Assembly (NCBI GenBank): GCA_905207515.1
Contig: CAJLLK010000011.1
Coordinates: 1-24,862 of the forward strand
DNA: 24,862 nt
Source: an uncultured Christensenella sp.
Lineage (GTDB): Bacteria > Bacillota > Clostridia > Christensenellales > UBA1242
Reading direction: 5' to 3'
The notes beneath the pieces are model-generated. The model saw only the letters and a list, made by a program, of their open reading frames with translations. It did not search any database and was not told the origin of the DNA. Positions 1-5,539 of the stretch are shown here, piece after piece; the stretch's first letter is position 1, and each line of letters begins with the position of its first letter. The translations under genes and the position numbers were made by a program.

Positions 1-575
1 GGAATAATAGCGGAATAATGCATAATCCCTACGCTGATAACCTCCATGGAGAAAAATGCAGCGGCAGCAGGAGTTCCGAAAAGAGCAGAAAATCCGGCAC
101 TCATACCGCACATAGTAATAAGTCTGTGATCCTGTTCATTCAGCTTGAACCAGATACCAAGCTGAGAGCCGATACTGCCGCCTATCTGGAGAGCAGCACC
201 TTCACGTCCGGCAGAACCGCCTGTAAGATGTGTCAGAATCGAACCGGTAAAAATACTCAGCGTATTTTTCCAGGTCATGCCGCTTCCGTCCCTGACCGCT
301 ATCAGAACCATATTTGTGCCCTTGTCATGAGTAAGCTTCAGCAGCTTGTAAATACTTACGATAAGCAGTCCTGCAACGGGAAGCAGGAGAATAATATAGG
401 GCTGTTCCTTTCTTATATCAGCGCATTTTTCCAGTCCTATATGAAATGCCGAAGAAATAAAGCCTACCGCCGTACCTGTAATAAGAGATAATATAATCCA
501 TTTAATAAAACCTCCGAACATTTGAGGAATCCATTTTTTCATGCTGTTAAAAAGCTGTAAAAAGTAATTTTTCAT
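1..575 (-). CDS. ClC-family anion channel/transporter, N-terminal part (runs off left edge)
   Basis: Reading leftward from ATG at 573-575 gives 191 uninterrupted codons to the window edge; the C-terminal half is missing. An AGGAG-like site (GGAGAA) lies just upstream and supports this start. The protein opens with a short amphipathic stretch and then a membrane segment (about residues 22-45). The diagnostic ClC motif GGSAGREGAALQ (119-130, with Glu125 as the expected gating/coupling glutamate) is followed by a second conserved ClC stretch, FGTPAAAAFFSMEV (166-179). ClC proteins are homodimeric membrane chloride or fluoride channels or H+ antiporters. The canonical GSGIP motif is not visible; the equivalent region reads DKGTNMVLIAV, which from memory resembles the fluoride-exporting CLC-F clade, but that subtype call is uncertain. 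Codon use differs from all neighbours: among 22 Leu codons, 9 are CTG and none TTG. This hints at recent transfer. Confidence 0.88.
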   Translation of the reverse strand, partial: MKNYFLQLFNSMKKWIPQMFGGFIKWIILSLITGTAVGFISSAFHIGLEKCADIRKEQPYIILLLPVAGLLIVSIYKLLKLTHDKGTNMVLIAVRDGSGMTWKNTLSIFTGSILTHLTGGSAGREGAALQIGGSIGSQLGIWFKLNEQDHRLITMCGMSAGFSALFGTPAAAAFFSMEVISVGIMHYSAII

Positions 576-609
576 TTTTCTTCTCCGTTTTTGTTTTTGC
601 TATCTGTTT

Positions 610-638
610 ATTATAACACAAAAAGCACGCTTTAACAA
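610..638 (-). promoter_or_regulatory. Promoter of the ClC-family gene
   Basis: On the minus strand, TTGTTA (633-638) and a perfect TATAAT (610-615) are separated by exactly 17 bp, and the -10 is extended by TGT (TGTTATAAT). The predicted start of transcription is near 603, giving a leader of under 30 nt. That leaves no room for a fluoride riboswitch in front of the ClC gene. Confidence 0.8.
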
Positions 639-647
639 GTGTGCATA

Positions 648-678
648 AAAAAATCAACTTAAATTAAGCTGATTTTTT
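648..678. terminator. Bidirectional intrinsic terminator after the 137-aa gene
   Basis: An almost perfect inverted repeat of two 15-nt arms (648-662 and 664-678, one G-U wobble on one strand) begins with six A and ends with six T. It therefore reads as an A/U-flanked hairpin on either strand. On the minus strand it starts 6 nt after the stop codon of the 137-aa gene (684-686), the expected position. The stem is AT-rich, so efficiency may be modest. Confidence 0.7.
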
Positions 679-683
679 AAATA

Positions 684-1097
684 TTATTTTGCAAAAGTGA
701 GTGCAGTTTCATTTGCTTCCTGTTTCAAATCGTCCACAGCAGTTGCAAAATCCTTATATCTTTTGTTGAGCAAATTCCCTCTGCAGTGAACAGAAACATT
801 GAAGCCTTTTTCATCAAAAAAGCCATAAAAACCAAGGCCTTGATTGACATCTAAATAGTTTAACATTCTCGCATACTCAGGCTTTTGAACATTTTCGCCA
901 AAAATTTGGTTGAATTCTTCGATATTGGCAAGTTTTTTTAATTTTCCGCTTCTGTTTCTTATCAAAAATCCGTCTTCTGAAAAAGATTCTCTTGGAATTC
1001 TGACTAAGTAGACAAAAAGTTCGTTGCACGCGTTGTCTCCCACAAAAATTTTTTTGTTTACCTTGTCAATTTTCAATTCTCCACCCAAGTTTGTCAT
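684..1097 (-). CDS. Unrecognised 137-aa protein downstream of uvrB
   Basis: I do not recognise this family. The protein is complete (137 aa), soluble-looking, with no signal peptide or membrane segment, and mixed alpha/beta in character. Visible features are a charged N-terminal region (LKIDKVNKKIFVGD), a basic stretch NRSGKLKKL around residue 50, an aromatic-rich centre (LGFYGFFDEKGFNVSVHC, about 88-105), and an acidic/helical C-terminus (FATAVDDLKQEANETA). The ATG at 1095-1097 is preceded by AGGAGA at a good distance. It lies 58 bp after uvrB on the same strand without a terminator between them, so it may be co-transcribed with uvrB, but it also has an excellent promoter of its own. A terminator follows directly. 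Small size, good RBS, promoter and terminator all say it is a real gene; a role in DNA repair cannot be inferred from position alone. Confidence 0.75.
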   Translation of the reverse strand: MTNLGGELKIDKVNKKIFVGDNACNELFVYLVRIPRESFSEDGFLIRNRSGKLKKLANIEEFNQIFGENVQKPEYARMLNYLDVNQGLGFYGFFDEKGFNVSVHCRGNLLNKRYKDFATAVDDLKQEANETALTFAK

Positions 1098-1115
1098 TTA
1101 CTTTCTCCTGTTAAA

Positions 1116-1144
1116 ATTCTAACACAAAAGTCGCCCGATGTCAA
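1116..1144 (-). promoter_or_regulatory. Promoter of the 137-aa gene
   Basis: On the minus strand a consensus -35 TTGACA (1139-1144) and -10 TAGAAT (1116-1121) are spaced by 17 bp, with an extended -10 (TGTTAGAAT). It starts only 11 bp beyond the uvrB stop codon. This is the best-matching promoter in the window and indicates strong independent expression of the small gene. Confidence 0.82.
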
Positions 1145-1155
1145 CACCCTTTTCA

Positions 1156-3126
1156 TCAATCTATATGCTCTTTTCTGTTTAAACGTTTCTTCAAAATGTT
1201 GATTTGGTTTCGAAGTTCGATTGCTCTTTCAAAATCAAGCTGAGAAGAAGCGATTTTCATCATTGAAGTCAAGCGATCAATCTCTTTCGGAATATCCTTT
1301 CTGGCGATAGAGTTTGCCGTGACTTTTTTCGAGATGTCAAGGGTGTTTTTAACTTCTTTGATGATGGTTTTTGGAACAATTCCGTGTTCTTTGTTATATT
1401 TTTCTTGCAAACTTCTTCGCCTTTCGGTTTCGTCAATGGCTCTTTGCATAGATTTTGTCACCGTGTCGGCAAACATGATAACTCTGCCATTTGCGTTTCG
1501 AGCGGCACGACCTATCGTTTGAATAAGTGCCCCTTCGCTGCGTAAAAAACCTTCCTTATCGGCGTCCAAAATGCAAACGAGTTCCACTTCTGGCATGTCC
1601 AGACCTTCTCGCAAAAGGTTGATGCCCACCAAAATGTCAAATTCGCCCTGACGAAGCCCGTTGATAATCTCCACTCTTTCCATGGTGTCGATTTCGGAAT
1701 GCAAATATTTGACCTTAAACTCTCTGTCTGCCAGATAAGTCGTCAAACTTTCTGCCATTTTTTTTGTCAAAGTTGTCACCAAAACTCTAGCACCGCGGTC
1801 GATCGTCTTTTTGCACTCTTGCATCAAAACTTCAATCTGATTTTCAATCGGTTTAAGTTCAATTTTAGGGTCCAAAAGCCCAGTCGGACGGATAACTTGT
1901 TCCACCACTTGCCCAGCCTTTTCAAGTTCGTAAGGCCCTGGCGTTGCCGAAACAAAAATTGTCTGCTTCAAACGCTTTTCAAATTCGTCAAACTTAAGCG
2001 GACGGTTGTCGCGCGCGGCTTCCAGCCTGAAACCATATTCAACCAACGAATTTTTTCGCGCCTTGTCGCCGTTATACATCGCCCTGATTTGCGGAATTGT
2101 CATGTGGCTTTCGTCTATGATTGTCAAAAAGTCTTTTGGAAAATAATCAATCAAAGTGTAAGGCGGTTCGCCTGGCTTTCTGCCGTCAAAATAACGCGAA
2201 TAATTTTCAATTCCGCTGCAATAGCCCACTTCTTTCATCATTTCAAGGTCATACGCCACACGCTGACCAATTCGTTCGGCTTCAAGTGGTTTGTTGTGTT
2301 CTTCAAAAGCTTTAATAGCTTTTTCTCGGTCGATTTCGATTTGAGCTATGGCATTTTTGAGCGTGTCACTGCCGACAGCATAATGTGTCGCCGGATAAAT
2401 CGCCACATAGCTCACTTCGTTCAAAAGATTTCCGCTGACCGGGTCAAACTCATAGATTTTTTCGACTTCGTCGCCAAAAAAACGAACTCTGATTGCCATT
2501 TCACTCTGGTTGGCGGGGAAGATGTCCACAACATCTCCGTTGACGCGAAAAGTTGTTCGCTTGAAGTCGATGTCGTTTCGCGTGTATTGAATGGCAATCA
2601 AGTGTTCAATCAAGTCATCGCGGTCATATTCTTCGCCTTCGCGCAGCGAAATGTGCAAGTTGTGATATTCTTCTGGGCTGCCCAAGCCGTAAATGCACGA
2701 AACCGACGCCACAACAATGACATCGCGGCGTTCCAAAAGCGACGACGTCGCCGAAGAACGCAGTTTGTCGATATCTTCATTGACGCTCATGTCTTTTTCG
2801 ATGTAAGTGTCGGTCGAAACGATATATGCTTCAGGCTGATAATAGTCATAATAAGAGACAAAATATTCCACGCGGTTGTTTGGAAAGAACTCTCTAAACT
2901 CATTGCAAAGCTGCGCCGCCAAAGTTTTGTTGTGCGCGATGACAAGTGTCGGCTTTTGCACTTGTTGAATGATGTTTGCCATGGTAAAAGTTTTGCCAGA
3001 GCCAGTCACGCCAAGCAAAACTTGGTCTTTGAGACCTTCTTTGACACCTTCGACCAACTTTTCAATAGCTTGCGGTTGGTCGCCCGCGGGTTTGTAAGGT
3101 GATTTCAACTCAAATTTTTCATCCAT
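1156..3126 (-). CDS. uvrB: UvrABC nucleotide excision repair subunit B
   Basis: Complete UvrB (656 aa, close to the usual ~660-670). In nucleotide excision repair UvrA loads it onto damaged DNA, where it verifies the lesion using its beta-hairpin and ATPase and then recruits UvrC for incision. Seen here: the N-terminal signature SPYKPAGDQPQAI (9-21), Walker A GVTGSGKT (39-46), the tyrosine-rich beta-hairpin beginning YYDYYQPEAY (92-101), the DEAD-like box DESH (338-341), helicase motifs V/VI including INLLREGLDMPE and QTIGRAARN, and a C-terminal UVR domain (about 624-656, QLDFERAIELRNQI) that binds UvrC. The ATG at 3124-3126 is the only sensible start because an in-frame TAA lies 12 nt upstream. 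There is no Shine-Dalgarno site, and the -10 element sits 6 nt before the ATG. uvrA and uvrC are not in the window. Confidence 0.98.
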   Translation of the reverse strand: MDEKFELKSPYKPAGDQPQAIEKLVEGVKEGLKDQVLLGVTGSGKTFTMANIIQQVQKPTLVIAHNKTLAAQLCNEFREFFPNNRVEYFVSYYDYYQPEAYIVSTDTYIEKDMSVNEDIDKLRSSATSSLLERRDVIVVASVSCIYGLGSPEEYHNLHISLREGEEYDRDDLIEHLIAIQYTRNDIDFKRTTFRVNGDVVDIFPANQSEMAIRVRFFGDEVEKIYEFDPVSGNLLNEVSYVAIYPATHYAVGSDTLKNAIAQIEIDREKAIKAFEEHNKPLEAERIGQRVAYDLEMMKEVGYCSGIENYSRYFDGRKPGEPPYTLIDYFPKDFLTIIDESHMTIPQIRAMYNGDKARKNSLVEYGFRLEAARDNRPLKFDEFEKRLKQTIFVSATPGPYELEKAGQVVEQVIRPTGLLDPKIELKPIENQIEVLMQECKKTIDRGARVLVTTLTKKMAESLTTYLADREFKVKYLHSEIDTMERVEIINGLRQGEFDILVGINLLREGLDMPEVELVCILDADKEGFLRSEGALIQTIGRAARNANGRVIMFADTVTKSMQRAIDETERRRSLQEKYNKEHGIVPKTIIKEVKNTLDISKKVTANSIARKDIPKEIDRLTSMMKIASSQLDFERAIELRNQINILKKRLNRKEHID

Positions 3127-3132
3127 GCCTAT

Positions 3133-3141
3133 ATTTTACCA
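3133..3141 (-). promoter_or_regulatory. Extended -10 element of uvrB, predicted leaderless start
   Basis: TGGTAAAAT on the minus strand (TG-n-TAAAAT) has its 3' end only 6 nt before the uvrB ATG. The -35 region 17 bp further up (ATAGAT) is poor, as is common with extended -10 promoters. Transcription would begin at or within a nucleotide or two of the ATG. No SOS-box-like palindrome was noticed here. Confidence 0.5.
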
Positions 3142-3229
3142 CATTTGCGGCAAAAATCTATATAAAAACAAAAAAAAGTCTGACGATTTCCGCCAAACTT
3201 CTTCGTTTTGTTACCATCCAAATCTTTTA

Positions 3230-3480
3230 TTGTCATTTAAACCGCCCATTTGTCATTTCGACTGCTCTTACTTTGTCATTTCCGACAGTCTTACTCGCTG
3301 ACGGGCAATCTTGACGCTGGTGCGTCGCTGTGCGTAAGCACGTGTCGAGAAATCTCAGAGATGTTTCGACTTCATTTCATTCCGCTCAACATGACAAAGT
3401 CGGATCGCCGTTGTCATTCTGAGCCAGCCGTCAGGCTGTGTCGAAGAATCTCGGCGACATCTCAACATGACAAAGTCGCC
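3230..3480. repeat. Cluster of short palindromic intergenic repeats between uvrB and the 119-aa gene
   Basis: This gene-free stretch is built from recurring pieces. TTGTCATTT occurs at 3230-3238, 3250-3258 and 3273-3281, with TTGTCATTC at 3411-3419. CTCAACATGACAAAGTCG occurs exactly at 3385-3402 and 3461-3478. The unit 3411-3473 has 13-bp inverted ends (TTGTCATTCTGAG versus CTCAACATGACAA, 11/13 complementary). Small perfect hairpins lie inside: GACGC-tggt-GCGTC, GTGC-gtaa-GCAC, CAGCC-gtca-GGCTG, and GGCGAC (3453-3458) with GTCGCC (3475-3480). GTCGA..AATCTC and GAGAT..TTCGAC (about 3345-3370) add another imperfect palindrome. The pattern resembles dispersed repeats of the type GTCATTCTGAGC..GAAGAATCTC found in many bacterial genomes. 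It could be a non-autonomous mobile element, a REP-like element or part of a transcript end. Confidence 0.7.
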
Positions 3481-3840
3481 TTACCCCTTAAAAATTGCCT
3501 TCAAAATGATTCCAAACACAAAACTGACCGTCGCCAAAAACATGCTTCTCAAAACCAAAAGACCAAACGTTTTGCGGTTCTTTTTGATGTCAGCATTGAA
3601 AGTTTGCCCCGCTTTTTTCAGGTTTACGCAATAAAAATAGCCCTTTTTGCTGTCTGAAACCACAAAATCAATGTAATTTTCGTTGGAAAGTTGCACCATG
3701 ATTTCGTCAATCTCTTCCACCGACAAAACATATTTTTTCGAAAGCGCCTGCGTGATTTCTTGCGGCGAAATAAGATATGTCCGCTTTTGCTGGCATTTGT
3801 TGCAAAGATATGTCATCACCATTCGCTCTTTCTTTGTCAT
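3481..3840 (-). CDS. Small winged-helix-like protein with C-terminal membrane anchor (paralogue A)
   Basis: A 119-aa protein of unrecognised family. Residues 1-70 look like a winged-helix fold: helices around ERMVMTYLCNKC and SPQEITQALSKKY, then VEEIDEIMVQLSNENYI, and a beta-strand pair (FVVSDSKKGYFYCV). A basic linker (NADIKKNRKT) leads to one hydrophobic segment (about 93-114). The predicted topology is a cytoplasmic head with a C-terminal tail anchor. A CxxC pair (C13, C16) is present and could bind metal. The ATG at 3838-3840 has no clear ribosome binding site. It is divergent from and matches in layout the 128-aa gene at 3933-4319, and both share the same control region. A DNA-binding role is inferred from the head only; the head could equally mediate protein contacts. 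Confidence 0.72.
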   Translation of the reverse strand: MTKKERMVMTYLCNKCQQKRTYLISPQEITQALSKKYVLSVEEIDEIMVQLSNENYIDFVVSDSKKGYFYCVNLKKAGQTFNADIKKNRKTFGLLVLRSMFLATVSFVFGIILKAIFKG

Positions 3841-3857
3841 CTTTTGATTAATTTTTG

Positions 3858-3922
3858 CAAATTTGAAAGGTTTTATTCTAAGGCTAGCTTCTTCACATGT
3901 ATAAGAAAAACCAAATTTGAAA
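3858..3922. promoter_or_regulatory. Divergent control region with two CAAATTTGAAA boxes
   Basis: The 92 bp between the two divergent paralogues contain an exact 11-bp direct repeat, CAAATTTGAAA, at 3858-3868 and 3912-3922 (54 bp apart, about five helical turns); each has the 8-bp palindrome CAAATTTG as its core. For the leftward gene a promoter is visible: TATACA (3898-3903), 17 bp, TAGAAT (3875-3880). Box 1 falls on its predicted start site and box 2 just upstream of its -35. Box 2 is also 10 bp from the ATG of the rightward gene. This arrangement suits operators for one regulator acting on both genes, possibly one of the encoded proteins. Confidence 0.5.
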
Positions 3923-3932
3923 AAATAATTTC

Positions 3933-4319
3933 ATGATAGACACAAAAACGAAGTTGGTTTTGAAGATTTTGGCACACGAATGCAATGACCGAAATTATAA
4001 AATAATTGAAATTTCTGACATCATCATGGCTTTGCCAAAGCATTTTCGCATGGAAAGCGACGCCGTCAAACATATTTTGACCTATCTCGAACGCCAAGAC
4101 ATGATTTCAATCAAATATGACGACGACGATGTCTATTGTTTGACTGTTTTGCCATATGGTTTTGAAACCTTGGAAAACGACAAACCAAAACATGCAAAAA
4201 GAGAAAGAACCCACGAAAAAAATCTTAATGTCGCAACAATTGTGTTGAGTTTTGTCTCCGCGCTTGTTGGAACAATTTTGGGAATTTTGGTGTGCTATTT
4301 TATTCTAAAAATGTTTTAA
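3933..4319 (+). CDS. Small winged-helix-like protein with C-terminal membrane anchor (paralogue B)
   Basis: A 128-aa protein of unrecognised family, the only gene in the window on the plus strand. Its layout matches the 119-aa protein next to it: an N-terminal helical stretch (KTKLVLKILAHE), a second helix (EISDIIMALPKHF), a third (ESDAVKHILTYLERQDMI), a beta pair (SIKYDDDDVYCLTV), then a very basic linker (KPKHAKRERTHEKN) and one membrane segment (about 98-124). The two align end to end without large gaps, although identity is low. The basic linker before the membrane segment fits a cytoplasmic N-terminus. An in-frame TGA just upstream fixes ATG 3933 as the first possible start; the RBS is weak. 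It ends in a terminator shared with radC on the other strand. Confidence 0.72.
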   Translation: MIDTKTKLVLKILAHECNDRNYKIIEISDIIMALPKHFRMESDAVKHILTYLERQDMISIKYDDDDVYCLTVLPYGFETLENDKPKHAKRERTHEKNLNVATIVLSFVSALVGTILGILVCYFILKMF

Positions 4320-4349
4320 AAAAACTCCGTCAATCTGACAGAGTTTTTT
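4318..4349. terminator. Bidirectional intrinsic terminator between the 128-aa gene and radC
   Basis: ACTC-c-GTCA, loop ATC, TGAC-a-GAGT forms a hairpin with one internal C-A mismatch. It is preceded by seven A and followed by six T, so it works on both strands. It directly follows the plus-strand stop codon and lies 6 bp past the end of radC, so it closes both converging transcripts. Confidence 0.85.
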
Positions 4350-4355
4350 ATTTAG

Positions 4356-5108
4356 CTAATCTTGCCCAGCAATTTTTTTGATTGTTGAAGTCAATTGTTC
4401 AACATCAAAATATTGCCTTTTAAACCTCTTTTCGTTTTGGCTGTAAACACCATCTTCGCCCAAGATATAGCTGTCGATCATGTTTATGCCACAGGTTTCG
4501 CAAATTTGGGTCATCGTTTGAAAGGCCTTTTCATCTGCCTTTGAAGGAATGGCGCTTCCATAAGGATGACAATGCCCCACAACCAAAGCTGCAGGTTTTG
4601 AAGAAGCAAGAAAACTTGTAAATTCAAGCGTGTTTATGCCCACTTCACTTGAACTGTCGTTGTTAATTCGGCGTTTGTGAGTGACAATGTGAACAGGACT
4701 AAGTGCAAACAAAATCATGTTTTCGTTTATTCTAAAACGAAGATGATCTTCCACCAGGTCAATGGCTTCATGAACATTTTTGATAATGCATTTTTTGCCC
4801 ATTCTGGCGGTTGCGAAATGATAGAACAATTCTTTGAACATAGAAATTCGCTTGGCGGAACGGTCGTTCAAGCCTTTGATGCGCATGAGGTCGATGTAAT
4901 TCGCATCGACAACATGTGTGAAACTTTCATATTCTTTCAAAAGGCGATGGGCGAGAGGATTGACATCGCCACGAGGGAAGATATAAGTCAGAAAAAATTC
5001 CATAACTTGAATATCACTCATGCTATCAATCCCCGCATTAACCGCCAAATTCAACAATCTTTCTCTGTGCCCTGCGTGAATGTTCTTTTCATCTTTTTGC
5101 TTGTCCAT
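4356..5108 (-). CDS. radC: RadC-family JAB domain protein
   Basis: Complete 250-aa RadC-like protein. The N-terminal part has the family signature GHRERLLNLAV (13-23) and FPRGDVNPLAHRLL (44-57), then a helix-hairpin-helix-like LMRIKGLNDRSAKRI (74-88). The C-terminal part is a JAB/MPN-like metalloprotease fold with the metal-binding motif HCHPYGSAIPSKAD (179-192): H179, H181 and D192 are in the usual positions of HxHPxG..PS..D. The common form is HNHPSG, so Cys180 and Tyr183 are variants. Despite the name, the cellular role of RadC is unsettled; the early link to recombination repair was not upheld. ATG 5106-5108 is preceded by AAGGAGA with 7-nt spacing. The gene begins 15 nt after the stop codon of the giant gene, so the two are likely one transcript. 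No promoter is visible in the gap. Confidence 0.93.
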   Translation of the reverse strand: MDKQKDEKNIHAGHRERLLNLAVNAGIDSMSDIQVMEFFLTYIFPRGDVNPLAHRLLKEYESFTHVVDANYIDLMRIKGLNDRSAKRISMFKELFYHFATARMGKKCIIKNVHEAIDLVEDHLRFRINENMILFALSPVHIVTHKRRINNDSSSEVGINTLEFTSFLASSKPAALVVGHCHPYGSAIPSKADEKAFQTMTQICETCGINMIDSYILGEDGVYSQNEKRFKRQYFDVEQLTSTIKKIAGQD

Positions 5109-5123
5109 AATTTAGTCTCCTTT

Positions 5124-5539
5124 TCAGCTAGTAGCAATTGAAACGTTTACCGTTTCCTCCGACGATGCAGCAAAGCTTCCACCGCTGTTGATGTTGTCGC
5201 AGTTCGTCCAAATGACTTTGCGGCTTTGTTCACCTTTCCATCCGCCTATAAAATGCAAATCCATATCTACATGACTATAATAATATACTTTTTCATAATC
5301 ATTTTCAATTAGTCCATTTACTATAACTGAGCCATATTTAGACATCACATTTCCTTCGTAGAGATTCTCTACTGCCGCATCATAAACTGTATCACTTTCA
5401 ACATTCCATGGCATACGTATACCATTATTAAATGTTATTTTACCATCACGATAAAATGGCAATATGTCAGTCGATCCAAAGGCCGTTCCTTCTTTCGTTG
5501 TTCCAGCCCCACTAGTGTGCATCCATGAAGCACTAGAAG
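5124..5539 (-). other. C-terminal tail of the giant protein
   Basis: Residues about 6419-6556. The composition is unlike the Gly-rich segment: more charged and aromatic (NNGIRMPWNVESDTVYDAAV, YEKVYYYSHVDMDLHFIGGW, QSRKVIWTNCDNI), ending SSEETVNVSIATS. It contains no LPXTG, no hydrophobic segment and no recognisable cell-wall-binding repeat. It may be a small folded tip domain. Confidence 0.6.

Noticed and set aside
18..491. Plus-strand open frame of 157 codons at the left edge
   Set aside because: The opposite strand encodes a clear ClC protein with promoter, RBS and conserved motifs; the plus-strand frame is its shadow.
625..644. Hairpin gcacgc...gtgtgc followed by T on the minus strand as a second terminator
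   Set aside because: It has an A-C mismatch in the relevant strand and overlaps the -35 of the ClC promoter; the hairpin at 648-678 is the better terminator.
1699..3102. A 467-codon plus-strand open frame antisense to uvrB
   Set aside because: It mirrors the uvrB coding frame, is Phe/His/Arg-rich as expected of a shadow, and has no start signals. UvrB itself is unambiguous.
3453..3480. GGCGAC/GTCGCC hairpin as a terminator of the 119-aa gene
   Set aside because: The stem is only 6 bp with a 16-nt loop and no U-tract follows; it is better explained as part of the repeat cluster.
3099..3657. Plus-strand open frames across the uvrB upstream region and the repeat cluster
   Set aside because: They lie in repeats or antisense to the 119-aa gene, lack ribosome binding sites, and have low-complexity composition.
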